A stretch of 64,000 nt of DNA, from assembly GCA_026929865.2 (NCBI GenBank), contig CM049406.2:28931001-28995000 (forward strand), written 5' to 3'. Below, in pieces: positions 9,631-20,768 of the stretch. This stretch comes from Hyperoplus lanceolatus (taxonomy: Eukaryota; Chordata; Actinopteri; Uranoscopiformes; Ammodytidae). Position 1 is the first letter of the stretch, and every line of letters starts with the position of its first letter. The position numbers and the translations under genes are program-made. The notes under the pieces were generated by a model. The model did not search any database and was not told the DNA's origin. It saw only the letters and a list, made by a program, of their open reading frames with translations.

Positions 9631-9804
9631 TTAATTTTTTTTCTTTTATGCTTTTTTATTGATAGTGTAGAGACAGTTGAAATGGGGCAGAGAGGGGAGT
9701 GACATGCAGAGAACGACCGCGGGCTGGAATCGAACCCGGGTCCGCTGCTGTCCGAGGCCCATGGGGGGGGGGACGCCCTACCAACTGAGCTAAGGGCGCC
9801 CCCC
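9631..9804 (-). mobile_element. tRNA-derived SINE, copy 1
   Basis: On the - strand the 5' part has a Pol III A box (TTAGCTCAGTTGGTA) and a B box (GGTTCGATTCC) spaced as in a tRNA gene. It is followed by a tRNA-unrelated body and a 3' tail ending CAATAAAAAAGCATAAAA. AATCCA occurs at 9625-9630 and 9805-9810 and is a plausible target duplication. The tRNA part has lost a proper acceptor stem and carries a G/C run, so this is a SINE and not a functional tRNA. Such SINEs are mobilised by a LINE reverse transcriptase in trans. Confidence 0.85.
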
Positions 9805-9810
9805 AATCCA

Positions 9811-9884
9811 GGAAAAATACTATATCGTGATATAAAATTACCTATATCATGATATAAGATTTGGTCCATATCGCCCAGCCCTAA
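9811..9884 (-). repeat. Fragment of a TIR element (GGGCTGGGCGATATGG end)
   Basis: Reading on the - strand it starts TAGGGCTGGGCGATATGG and continues through ATATCATGATAT-rich sequence. This end is widespread in teleost hAT-like repeats (recognised from memory, not searched). The SINE copy inserted next to or into it. The opposite terminus was not found. Confidence 0.5.
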
Positions 9885-10946
9885 CTCAATATCAATTCAA
9901 TATAATTTAAAGCTCATGAGTGTTGAAGAGAGGGATAGAAAGACAGAGGAGACAGAGAAGGGGAGTCTAGAAAGATTGTGCAACTTTAGTACACAACTTT
10001 CTCACGCGGTAATTGCTCCACTAAAACGGCCTGTTGCAAATTAGCACCGGCCTGCATCTTGCATATGCTCTGTGGTTAGGGTCCTATTTTTTTCTCTCAT
10101 TTGAACTGGTTTAGCAGTCGTAAAAGATGTACAATCCGTACGTGTATGTGGCCCTATGTGTCCAAATAAGGTTTCTTACACCCTGCTATTGTTTCCTTTG
10201 TCCAGTGAGCAAAAGCCACATAAGAACATTCTTTACACTCATTAGTCAGATGTCTGGGGCATTGATGTAGTTCCTGAACTGCTCTACAATTGGTCAGAAT
10301 TTAGAGAAATAAAAGAAGTAGATTTTCTTTCCTCATACCATAAACACATAGCGTTGCCATCTACGAGAGCTTGTTACGCAGTGCTCCCTGTTAGTTTCCA
10401 AATACGTTCTCACCACAAACAGAACGCACCAGAGTTGGTTTGAAAGCCTATTGAGACCCCCTCTTCAACAACATGTAGGTACCCTTGTTTGTTCTGCTTT
10501 TGGTGCACACCAGAGTGCAATTTATGTGTTCTCATCTGCGCAAATGAACAGCAGAAAATGTGGAAACGAACCAGACTGTGTTTCAATCGAACTAAACAAG
10601 TCAGTGTGACCTAAACACCTAAAGCCTTAAGGATATTTATTTCACAACATGAGCTACCTGGTTGGCACATGGTCATGGTGGATGGCCAGGGATGTTAAAA
10701 GGGCCAGCATCTTTACTCACATTACCTCTCAGAAGGAATATTCTCACACCCGTTGTGGAAACTGACAGTCGCCAGTCATCTGGAGGTGTTCCTGCGTTCT
10801 GTCAGTGCTGAACATTATCCGTCGATGGAGTGCAATAGCTTGATGTTAGGAAGGTTTGGCGGTTGTGGTGGTGCTAGGTATTGGTAAAGATGTGGGCATT
10901 AACGTCTCGGATGATTCTTATTTAGTTTATTTTATTTTTTCTGTCA
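9885..10946. other. Unassigned intergenic DNA
   Basis: About 1 kb without convincing ORF, TIR or tandem repeat. Confidence 0.4.
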
Positions 10947-10954
10947 CTGACACT

Positions 10955-11405
10955 TAGGGCCGCCCATAAGGGGTAGAAAGTGGGAAAGCTTTCTAGGGCC
11001 CAGCCACCAGGGGGGGGGGCTTTGTGGGGGTGTTCTACAAATTATTCTGTATATTTTATCTATTATTTTCTAAGAAAATTAGAAAATTACATATTTAGCC
11101 TTTAAACGACGGTGGCAGACGGTTGTTATACTGATGATGAAAGCTTCTGGTACCAGTGCTATCATGGTAAACCCCCCCTACAGCATTGGTGTGTCTAAAA
11201 GCTTACATTACAGTACATGGTGTCTCAGTCCACTATTGTTTCAGTAGCCCACCCTAATCTAAATGGCTAGAACCGGCCCTGTGTACAGGTATGTGTTTAT
11301 TTAGGAATAAGCGCATCATGCACATTGATACAAGTTCAGTATGCGTAAAGGGGGCCCAATGACTGGACCTTTTCAGGGGCCCAGTCATTTGTCTGGGCAG
11401 GCCTG
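10955..11405. mobile_element. hAT-type MITE (8-bp TSD)
   Basis: Ends TAGGGCCGCCC and GGGCAGGCCTG are imperfect inverted repeats (about 8 of 11 match). The element is flanked by an exact 8-bp duplication CTGACACT (10947-10954 and 11406-11413), the size made by hAT transposases. 451 bp, no transposase. Confidence 0.75.
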
Positions 11406-11413
11406 CTGACACT

Positions 11414-12488
11414 GCCAGAGGTCTGTCCCCCTAGGGCTGTCACACTTCTTGCATTGGCGTTTGGGATGGCTGGTATCGCTGGGTCGAAAGATGATGTGGT
11501 CAGCCTCAAAGTCTGCTACTATTTACTCCGGTTCCCGTGCCAAGCTTTTTTCAGCGGTTCATCGTGATAAACTGCTCATGCTGGAATGATTAGGATCTAT
11601 TGGAAATCTTTTTCCCTTTCGTCCTCTCCTTTAAATCTTCTCGTTCCATCTTTTCTTTCCTATATCCCTCTTTTATTTCTTCTTTGCTGCTTTCCTACCA
11701 TCACTCAATCCTTCTAACCTGTTTCTTCATCAGCAGTGTGGAACCCGAGATGGTAGTGCTCTGCCCTATTGACTGCCAAATGCTGATTGATGGAAGAGTG
11801 AAGAGCTAGCAGCAGGTAAACAGGTGACAAATGTATAAGGCCCCGGAGATGGGATTTAAGCCTGGCGCTAACAGATAGCGAGATAGCACGGCTGAATAGA
11901 ACAACACTGTTGTCAACACACTCACCTAACTGTTTCACCCTTTGCAGTTAATTCCACTTTTTTTCTCTTCATGTATGTGATGCAATGAATGTGTGTCTGT
12001 TCAGTCAATTGGATTTTCAAATCGAATTGAAAATTAAAAATTCGTTCAAACACACACCCCCCATCCCTGTCAAATAAATGCTTGTTTTGTACCGGCCCTA
12101 CGTAATAATTCAATGAAAATAAAATAAAACTATTTAAAGATTTTAATTCCAAAATTAATTTTTTTCTCTGACAACTAGCTTGCGGCTTCTGGTTTGAGAG
12201 GTCAGGCCACACTTATATTAAAGTATCTAATTGTTGAATATGTGTATTTTTACCATATTGAACCTCTTCTCTTGTCTTTATCTTTTTAAACTGTAAAAAA
12301 TTAATACAATAAAAAATGTAAATAGATTCCACGCTGTAGCATCACAGCTGCAACACTTTGATTCTGCAAATGCATGTAACTAAGACTGTACAGCCAACTT
12401 CAGCCTTGAGTTTTTTATCTTTTGTAAGAAAAAAAAAGAAAAAAAGGTTGTCACGAAGATTTTTTTATTTTATTTTTGCAAAACAATA
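11414..12488. other. Unassigned intergenic DNA
   Basis: Pyrimidine-rich around 11600-11720 and AT-rich around 12060-12480. No gene or repeat family recognised. Confidence 0.4.
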
Positions 12489-12497
12489 CCCCAAACT

Positions 12498-12871
12498 TAG
12501 CCTGGCTCCGCCCGCCCGCCTACTTCCGGCCAAATTTTATTTTCCCTTCAGTAGTCAGTCTGGGTGTACAGCCCATTTCCCAGTTTTGCTGGAGATTCGA
12601 CAGCCGGTCCAATCAGCGAACAGAGCGAGTGGCTGAGAACGATGACGTCGAAGTCGCGCTCCAGTTTCAGTTGCCAGAAGCCGGCTCATGACACACGTGA
12701 CGACCAAACGTTATGCGATTGGTTGGCTAATCCAGAGTGGCACTGGGCAGATCCAATAGTTTTAAACTTTAACAGACACCCGCTTCCATGAGTGAATGTT
12801 TGCCAATTAAAGCACTGCCAGACCTTCTGTACAAATGAAATGAAGTACGATGGTCTGGTAGCACCAGGCTA
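12498..12871. mobile_element. 374-bp MITE, family A copy 2 (9-bp TSD)
   Basis: Same length and nearly the same sequence as the copy at 6204-6577. It is flanked by an exact 9-bp TSD, CCCCAAACT (12489-12497 and 12872-12880). The near identity of the copies points to recent amplification. Confidence 0.92.
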
Positions 12872-12880
12872 CCCCAAACT

Positions 12881-13523
12881 GGGACATTCACCTTTTTAGG
12901 CTACTTGGTGTCATATACTAGCTGTAAATACAGTTTGTATAGGGTAATGTGCCAAAAGACATGTTGGCAAATCCAACAGAGCAACATTAGATTTTATTTG
13001 GATTCTTATTACCTACCACCTGACAAATCCGGTATGCATTCTCCTTTTTGCGCGGTTTTAGTCTATACTCACTTTTTGGTTGCTAGTGTAAATTAACCAT
13101 TATGTTCATTGTTAACCAGTTGCCAGTCTGTGTGCTGTTTGGTGCAGGTAGGTAGCTTACAGTTTTTATGAGAGCTCATTCACTGGAAAGAGCTGCCTGC
13201 TGAGAAAAGAGAACAATCATCTTTTTTCTACTGTAATATATGGAAAATGACATACAGTTGAACCTATATACAACATTCAAATTGCCCTAAACCTCAAACT
13301 TTCATTCTGTAATTGTTTATGTGGTGTGAAGGATAAGCAGAACTCTAAGTGGAATTGATGAACAAAACATTAACATCAATGATCTGTTGATCCTGCCAGA
13401 TGCTTCTCCCCAACAGGCATCTTAGAATGAGAGGAAATTATCTCTGCCGAGCAACAACTATGTTTTGATTATTATTACAATTATTCCCATTCTGAATAGG
13501 AATAATGGTAAATAAATAAATTG
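12881..13523. other. Unassigned intergenic DNA
   Basis: No ORF or repeat recognised before the GATA microsatellite. Confidence 0.4.
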
Positions 13524-13524
13524 T

Positions 13525-13576
<52 letters not shown>
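13524..13576. repeat. (GATA)n microsatellite
   Basis: About 13 uninterrupted GATA units. Confidence 0.97.
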
Positions 13577-13612
13577 TATTTGCTGTGAGCAGGAATAACT
13601 TTATAAACTTAA

Positions 13613-14070
13613 AGGTGAAGTAAGCGGTTTATTTATGTTAATATAAGTGTTAAATCGCTCTTTATTGTTACAGTGATCACTTACGTAATGTGTGCGTATC
13701 ATAAAGCCGGTCTCTCAGTCAGCTGCTCTGCATGTAATCGGCAAATAAACTTATTGGAGGATCCTCAAATTTATATCCAATCACAAGAGAGAACGCTAAA
13801 ATCCGAAACCCGTCTCACTCATGGTCTCACCGCCGGTGCACGCTAGAGCCCCAGAAGGGTGAATGTTTAAGCGCCTACAATGGCGGAGCAGGTAAAAATC
13901 CTTCCCAATGTCTGTTTTGATGGTTTTTATCATGTTTTATCACACTTATGGATCTGACTCGCTGCTTGAAGACCGCAGTGCATTAATGTGGTGACATAGG
14001 GACGAGTGAAGGGACTGCTAACTGGAGTAACTGACAGGAAGTTAGCTAAAAGAACCAACTTACAGCACCT
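13613..14070. mobile_element. TTAA-flanked MITE, 458 bp
   Basis: TTAA at 13609-13612 and 14071-14074 flanks ends AGGTGAAGTAAG and CTTACAGCACCT, which are imperfect inverted repeats. TTAA target duplication is made by piggyBac- and Kolobok-type transposases. No transposase inside. Confidence 0.7.
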
Positions 14071-14074
14071 TTAA

Positions 14075-14779
14075 GTTGTAGACGAATGCCAGTAAAACGG
14101 GCAGCCGACATCGCAGCACCAATTCTAGAAGGATGTGGAGGGAGAAAAAAACAATCACCAGACACCCAACTGTGTCCAAAGCTTCAAACACACAGAATGA
14201 GTGCGATTTCCAAGAGCACTTCAACCTTGACTGCCGCTCCTGCCGAGGGAGCATGTCCAGGGTCATCCCGCCCATCGATCCGCCATTGGTTTCCAATACC
14301 CCCTTGTCTGCAGGATCAACGTCTTGCACAGTGACACATGTCAAATACGAACACCATCGTCTCTCCGGGATGTTCAGACAGGTTCATTTACTCTCTCACT
14401 GACAGTCCAAAAAACACACAAGCGCTCACTCACACACACACACATTATTATCAACAGACACGCTCCATGTCTTCTCCTAGGGGATTTAATTTGCGACGTG
14501 CACATCCTCCTAATACAGTTTGTATTTGTGAGAGCAAACACGAGTAATAACTAGACACAAAGTAAGACTTCAATAATAAAGCAAAAGGCAGATGTTATAA
14601 TACTAAATAGTAAATATTTCAGGAATGCAAAGAGGCAAATACAATCATAACATCAAAATAATGCATTTATAAAATGGAATGACCAAATATAATATAAGAT
14701 TTAATGAATAAAAACAGATAAGGCATCTGGAAATTAAACAGAGTGCCAGAATAAATAAAATATAAAAACATCTCTATAA
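14075..14779. other. Unassigned intergenic DNA
   Basis: Several short overlapping frames between 14086 and 14554, none with a recognisable domain. The part after 14560 is AT-rich. Confidence 0.4.
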
Positions 14780-15060
14780 AGGTGTTGATAGTAATTTAAT
14801 AGATTCATCTGATTCTACATCCAGCCTCAGCTCCTCATGCAGGGAGTTCAAGAGCTGAGGGACCATGACTGCAGAAGCTGGCCATCTTAAATCTTAAACC
14901 GGGACTTAGGACCAAGCCAACAGAGCCCTGCCTGAGGATATAGGGCTCTGCTTTGGATCACAGGGGAGAAGCAATTCAATAGTATAACTGGAAGCCACGC
15001 CATGAAGTGCTTTAAATGTAATGAGTAAAAACTTAAAATCAATTTCAAAATGTTACTTGT
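14780..15060 (-). pseudogene. LINE ORF2 C-terminal fossil
   Basis: Read on the - strand the conceptual translation, broken by stops, gives KALHGVASSY, then SGRALLAW, then VMVPQLLNSLHEELRLD. Fish non-LTR ORF2 proteins end with this order of motifs (a KALxGLAP-like block, an RxLLxVPRSR-like block, and PxLWNSLPEELR). The copy is old and short, and no RT core remains. Limits are approximate. Confidence 0.6.
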
Positions 15061-15899
15061 AACCATTGAAGAGAGGCTACAACCAGAGTGACATGATATT
15101 TTATCCAGATATTTGCTAGCAAAATAAGCAGCTTGAAGGTGTGTTGTTTTTGTTTCACTTTACCCAGAAAACAATAAATGACAATACTCTAACTGAGAAG
15201 AAAAAAATGCATGTATGATCTCTTGTCCAAGAGAGAAAATAGTTATTTTCTTTTTTACTTTTTTCAATATCTACAGAATGCTATACAGCTGATACAATCA
15301 GACATGAAATCAAAAGGACTAAAGGCCTTTAATTAGTTAATTGTGTTCTTTAAAGTGCACAATGAAAGGGCCTCAGTTACTCTTTCCACTGGACACTGCA
15401 AGCATGTCCTAGACAAGGCGTTTCTTGATTGTTGGTTTGACTCACCTGAACTTTGCAGCTCCCTATGGTAAAATAGTATTTAGTAAATTGTCTGTAGACA
15501 ATATTGTTTTTTTGGTTATTACTGTGTAGATGCCTTAGAAATAATAACTTGGTGTGTTCAGAAGTGCACACGCTACCAGAGAATGATGTCCAGGTTATGC
15601 AATCCAGTTGTGATCCATCTCAACAGGGGGCAACTAATGCAGGTTCTCAAATACTTTTATTACACAACTGAAAAGAGAATCATATCAATTATATAAAAGT
15701 TCCATTGGTGATTTGTTTGAGCTGCTGTATTCCAATTTGCAACTTAACACGTCCCCGTCATCAACACATTTCCGTAGTATTGCCAAACTCAAACCTTTGA
15801 ATGAAGAGGATGAAAGTAATGAATCTGCTCTGGAATGCATAAGGATAGGATACATTTTAATTAAAAAGGGCCTTTACAACCATTTTAACTTTGCATGAT
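15061..15899. other. Unassigned intergenic DNA
   Basis: No convincing ORF or repeat, except that the last bases form the TTAA flank of the following element. Confidence 0.4.
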
Positions 15900-15903
15900 T
15901 TAA

Positions 15904-16653
15904 AGCTCCCATATTGTGCAAATGCACTTTTCCGATGTTTTTGAACATAATTATGGGTCTACGGTGTGCCTACAGACTAGCCTGGTGCTGCCAGACCATC
16001 GTACTTCATTTCATTTGTACAGAAGGTCTGGCAGTGCTTTAATTGGCAAACGTTCACTCATGGAGGCGGGTGTCTGTTAAAGTTTAAAACTATTGGATCT
16101 GCCCAGTGCCACTCTGGATTAGCCAACCAATCGCATAACGTTTGGTCGTCACGTGTGTCATGAGCCGGCTTCTGGCAACTGAAACTGGAGCGCGACTTCG
16201 ACGTCATCGTTCTCAGCCATTCGCTCTGTTCGGTGATTGGACCGGCTGTCGAATCTCCAGCAAAACTGGGAAATGGGCTGTACACCCAGACTGACTACTG
16301 AAGGGAAAATAAAATTTGGCCGGAAGTAGGCGGGCGGGCGGAGCCAGGCTACCTACAGACTGCCAAAGTATCAAAAAAAAGAAAGCTCTCTCCTTTTCTC
16401 ACTCTCCCCTTTTCTGAAACCTGGCTTCGCTTCCGGACAGGGGGCGGGGGAGCTCAAAGATTGTATATTTACGAGGGGAGCTGCAGCTCTTTTAAAAAAA
16501 TAGGCCATTGTGAGATTAGCTGAACATCAGCATAGTACAATAAATTATCTGAAAGTTTTTTTCAGCAAACAATTGAAGAAAAACGTATTAGGGACCACTA
16601 AGACCATATAATATGGTGTATAATAGAACCGAAAAGTGTATAATATGGGAGCT
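15904..16653. mobile_element. TTAA-flanked TIR element hosting a family A MITE
   Basis: TTAA at 15900-15903 and 16654-16657 flanks ends AGCTCCCATATTGTG and TAATATGGGAGCT, a good inverted pair extending further inward (GCACTTTTC against GAAAAGTG). 374 bp of the interior plus one 9-bp TSD belong to the nested MITE at 15978-16351, so the original element was about 370 bp. No transposase. Confidence 0.8.
15978..16351 (-). mobile_element. 374-bp MITE, family A copy 3, reverse orientation
   Basis: Reverse-oriented copy of the 374-bp family, flanked by an exact 9-bp TSD CCTACAGAC (15969-15977 and 16352-16360). It inserted into the TTAA element at 15904-16653. Length is identical to copies 1 and 2, and differences are few. 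Confidence 0.92.
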
Positions 16654-16693
16654 TTAAGGAAAGTTTAAAAAAAAAAGTATTAATTTATTTTTT

Positions 16694-16912
16694 TCATTTT
16701 ATCCACATGCCCTTCATTACTGTGGCTGTTTGAAGAAAGCAGCTTGGTGCAGTCATGCTGGGAATATGAAGGGTGTCATCGGCGGAGTAGAAGGATAGGA
16801 ACATGTCAGGAACGCAGCCAGAATATGACTCAGATCTCTTTGCAGAAGTACCCCAGCATACCAACACAATCCCCCCTGCAGAGCCTCTCTGGTAGCTATC
16901 ATCAAAGTCCAA
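16694..16912 (-). other. Unrecognised 72-codon ORF, protein-like
   Basis: I do not recognise this frame. It starts MDFDDSYQRGSAGG, has mixed hydrophobic and polar composition with five Cys, and lies outside any repeat I could delimit. It could be a degraded exon or pseudogene, a conserved non-coding element, or chance. No splice sites or neighbours support a gene model. Confidence 0.2.
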
Positions 16913-17068
16913 AGGTGTATTTTTGTCATTGTTGTCAAAGGAATTTTATCCTGACGAAATCTGAGGAAACAAATAGCATCTGCATCAACATAAAGTGGAG
17001 AGGGTGTTAATTCTAAGGTGGAGTTAAAGTCGATTGGGAGGGGGGGGCCAAATAGAAAGCAGTTTCTA

Positions 17069-18283
17069 CACTCACCGGCTACTTTATTAGGTATACCTGT
17101 TCAATTGCTTTTAAAAACAAATAGCTAATCAGCCTATCACATCTGAATGTTGCAACTGAAATCGAGACTCATTAGACCAGACAAGATTTTTCCAATCTTC
17201 TAGTTTTGTCCAATTTTGGTGAGCCTGTGTGAATTGTGGCCTCAGTCTTCCTGTTCTTAACTGACCGGAGTGGCACCCAGTGGGGTCTTCTGCTGCTGTC
17301 AAAGTTGGACGTGTTGTGCGTTCAGAGATAGTATTCCGCATACCTTGGTTGTAACGAGTGGTTATTTGAGTTACTGTTGCCTGTCTATCATCTCGAGCCA
17401 GTATGCCCATCCTCCTCTGACTTCAACAAGGCATTTTGGTCTATGTTCCCACGGGAGCGTGTCTATCTTCCCACAGCCCGATGGTCCCACATTTCAAGTA
17501 ATCTAACTATATAATAGAGAAAAGTATGTCTGTGTGTGTCGGTATCACTCCTATTCTAATCTCTCCCTGTCCCCTCACTCTAACCCTAACCACCAAGCTG
17601 TGATGCCTGAACCTAAAAGCCATTTTCAGGACCATAGGGCTGTGGGACCATCGAGCTGTGGGAAAATAGGGCCTAATTTTGAGGGAAGCAAAATCTTAGA
17701 AATGTGAGAATATAGGGCTGTGGGAACATAGGGCTGACCCCGTATTCTGCATACCGTCGTTCTAACTAGTGGTTATTTGAGTGACTGTTACCTTTCTATC
17801 ATCTCAAATCAGTCTGCCCATCCTCCTCTGACATCAACAAGGCATTTTCGTCCACACAACTGCCGCTCACTGGATATTTTTCCTTTTTCGGACCATTCTC
17901 TGTAAACCCTAGAGATGGTTGTGCGTGGAAAATCCCAGTAGATCAGCAGTTTCTGAAATACTCAAAACAGCCCGTCTGGCACCATCAACCATGCCACGTT
18001 ATAAAAGATTGGAAAAGTCTTGCCTGGTCTGATGAGTCTTGATTTCAGTTGTGAAAGTCAGATGGTAGGGTCAGAATTTGGCGTAAACAACATGAAAGCA
18101 TGGATCCATCCTGCCTTGCACCATCAACCATGCCATTCTAAAGCTCAGTTTTAACTTCAGCATGTTGTCTTGATCACATCTACATGCCTAAATGCATTGT
18201 GTTGCGGCCATGTGATTGGAAGATTAGCTTTTCGTTTTTATAAGCAATTGAACAGGTGTACCTAATAAAGTGGCCGGTGAGTG
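17069..18283 (-). mobile_element. Rearranged Tc1-like transposon
   Basis: TA target sites (17067-17068, 18284-18285) flank ends CACTCACCGGCTACTTTATT and its inverted partner. The matching ends extend about 70 bp inward, longer than usual for this family, as though one end were an inverted copy of the other. On the - strand there are transposase remnants: the N-terminal helix-turn-helix region near 17880-17990 (SETADLLGFST), and 17129-17410 with RTGRLRPQFTQAHQNW and LVWSNESRFQL, the first catalytic Asp region read here as Asn (SNES for SDES). A fragment of the same coding region lies inverted at about 18005-18120 (SLAWSDES on +), bracketed by a repeat of ACCATCAACCATGCCA. Two direct copies of the CATACC...TCAACAAGGCATTTT segment flank an unrelated insert. 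The element is inactive. Confidence 0.85.
17435..17750. repeat. Unclassified insert within the Tc1 element
   Basis: The insert is rich in repeated phrases of the type GGGCTGTGGGAACATAGGG and its inverse near the left edge (TATGTTCCCACGGGAG). It separates two directly repeated Tc1 segments (about 17330-17434 and 17745-17855). Origin unknown. Confidence 0.5.
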
Positions 18284-18285
18284 TA

Positions 18286-19700
18286 TATACACACCAGTGT
18301 AAGTGCTTCAGGTTTAATATTTGTAGTTTATTTACAGGATTTTCAATTTTGCCGTTTATTATCTTATCAAGATAGAACAGAACTGCTGCAAAGATCGCTT
18401 ACTTCAACTCATCAGATGGTCTCTCCTCTCCTCTTTTGAGATCTTAATATCTTTCCTTTTTTTCCTTTCCCATTCTACTGCCTTTGTTTTCTCCTTCCTC
18501 TTTTGGCTCCCCTGACATTCACAATAAAAAAAATCCCCGCTGCTCACTGGAAGCACTCCAATCTATTCTCTCCTTGTACCTGACCCAAGAGAGGGAAAAA
18601 AACTTTATTATTATCAGGGTTGTTTTTTTTCTTCCTATCCCTTGCTACTCTTTCATCCCTCGGTAGCTACAGCGATTCAATTTTCATTTCATCCTGTCTT
18701 CAGTCGAGTTGAGCTGATGAGCTTGTGGTCCCTCCTATTGATCTTTAAATGGATGATGAAAAAGGCCACTGCCCGTTGGTCAATTGGGCAGCATTGGCTC
18801 CATTGGCCAGTGTCCCGTCTGATTACAGTCCAGAGTCCGGAAATGTAATCCACTTTTTGGTGCCACCTGTCAGCAGGAGCAAGTGAAGGCCATGTTGGAA
18901 TGGAAACTGAGTTCGGTCTGTTTCAAAGCATCTACTCAGCATTACAAACACACATTGTTTCATGCAAAGTGGCCTTACACAAGCTGTTGTTTTAATCTTC
19001 AAACGTTAAGGTTTTGAATGATTGATTTTTAAATTGTGAGTGAAGTGTTTCTAACGTGATTTCTCAGAGCTTTCGAAAAAAATGATTGAAGGAGATCGCA
19101 GGTGTCATTGTGGCTTTATTGTTATGGTATTATGGTTTTTAGTTCCACTTTTTGATCTCGTCTCTGCTATTTCAAAGCATAGTTATAGGAGCACTTTGTG
19201 TTGTGAAGTGTGTCATTTAAAAGTTCTGGTAATATTTGATGCTTGTGAGATTTAATTAAATATAAGACTCAGACAGCAACAACTCAATTTACAAGACAAA
19301 TTCGAGAGTCCTTGTCCCTATTGCGATTTGATTTATCATTGCAAATAAGGTAATTGGAGATGACAGACTTGTCGACAAACATGGTTCATCCTAGATCAAG
19401 GGAAACTGCAAAAATGGACTTTTGAATCCAATGTCATTCATTAATGGCATTACTTTGTTTGTCCTTGCCAAGATACATTATCTACTAAACAAGAGACCAT
19501 GAGAGCTTAAGTGGCTGTTGTTTAGCAAAAACTGCCTCAAAACCAGGACCCTGTTTTGTGCTTGAATTGATACGAACCCTTAAGCGTTTAAGATCTTGAA
19601 AGAGGTGGTCTCGGGCCGTTTGCAAGTGAACTCTGGAGCAGATCATCACTGATGTGAACCCCAACCGCACTTATCACAGGAAGCTGTAGGCACCACACAG
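18286..19700. other. Unassigned intergenic DNA
   Basis: About 1.4 kb without recognisable ORF, TIR pair or tandem repeat. There is a pyrimidine-rich stretch at 18420-18500. Confidence 0.4.
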
Positions 19701-19703
19701 TAA

Positions 19704-20219
19704 AGGTGAGAACACACTGCACTCCGCCACACGGCGAGTTTACATACAAAGTCAATGTATTTCAAGCGGAGCGGCAATAATGGGCGGCCGGTGGCGGGCA
19801 TAGAGCGGTTCACGCGGCGCGGCCGCCGCAGGAGTTGAGAATATTGAACTTTTTGCCGCCGGCCGCACCGCGAAAGCCAATCAGCGTTGAGCTCCTCCCG
19901 ACGTCACTCGCTTCGGGACGACTGACAGAGGAAATTAAGATGGATGAAAACATAATAGTCACAGTTTGCTCCCATAAGTTCTGTGAATAGCCTATGTGTC
20001 TGTTGCCTGCTGTGTACAGCCATCAGTTTTGCTTTATGAACTAAGTTAGCTTAGTTCAAGCACATTCAGCACAGCAGACTGGTGCTCTCAGCACCGGTCA
20101 GCACCAGCACCAGCATATCCCCAGAGTAAAGAAGGCTACTCTGGTCCGGCGGAAGACACAATATGACACAATATGATCACGCGGCGCGGATCCTGCAATC
20201 CTGCAGTGTGTTTGCACCT
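19704..20219. mobile_element. Harbinger-type MITE, 516 bp
   Basis: TIRs AGGTGAGAACACACTGCA and TGCAGTGTGTTTGCACCT (two mismatches) are flanked by TAA at 19701-19703 and 20220-20222, the PIF/Harbinger 3-bp signature. The interior has a GC-rich GGCGG/CCGCC region near 19780-19880. No transposase. Confidence 0.85.
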
Positions 20220-20222
20220 TAA

Positions 20223-20571
20223 AAATGTAAAAATTGATCTTGCTCTGTTCTGTTGCAAGTAATATGGAAGTAGAGAGTGACCACTGCTGCAGACCAAACT
20301 GTAGCAGTGTCTGTAGGAGAATTTCGGGGAAAATCATAAGTACAAATCTGCAGCACAGTTTATCAGACCATCGTGTGGGGAGGACAGACCACAGTGAGGT
20401 TTTGGGGAAAACTCACATTTGGCAGAAATTTCTGTATTTATTAGATGGTTAATGCGGCCCGAAAATAATAATAAGGAAAAGTAATTACAAAAGTAGGAAC
20501 TCTGCTGGATTGCACAATTGCAAATTGTCACTGTTAGCACATGTTAGCACATACTGTTTACTGCAGCTCAT
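20223..20571. other. Unassigned intergenic DNA
   Basis: Nothing recognised. Confidence 0.4.
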
Positions 20572-20768
20572 TAGTTTAGTTTAGTTTAGTTTTATTTGTG
20601 CAAATAAACAAGATTAAAAAATGGCAAGAAGATGCGCATAGACATACATAAGTGCACGGGTGGGACAAAAGAAACCCCGAAGGGCTTATGAAGGATGTCC
20701 ACCTGACATTAAAATACAATAAAGAAATTAAGTAAAATAAAAAAAAGAAAAGAAAAGACAAACAAAAA
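20572..20768 (-). mobile_element. LINE 3'-end fragment
   Basis: On the - strand a non-coding 3' UTR-like stretch ends with CTTGTTTATTTGCACAAATA followed by (AAACT)n. A short tandem tail after a conserved 3' UTR is typical for heavily 5'-truncated L2-type LINEs. No RT sequence remains. Confidence 0.6.

Noticed and set aside
9631-9804. tRNA gene on the minus strand
   Set aside because: A and B boxes are present, but the acceptor and anticodon stems do not form properly and a SINE body and tail follow; a second copy exists at 32968.
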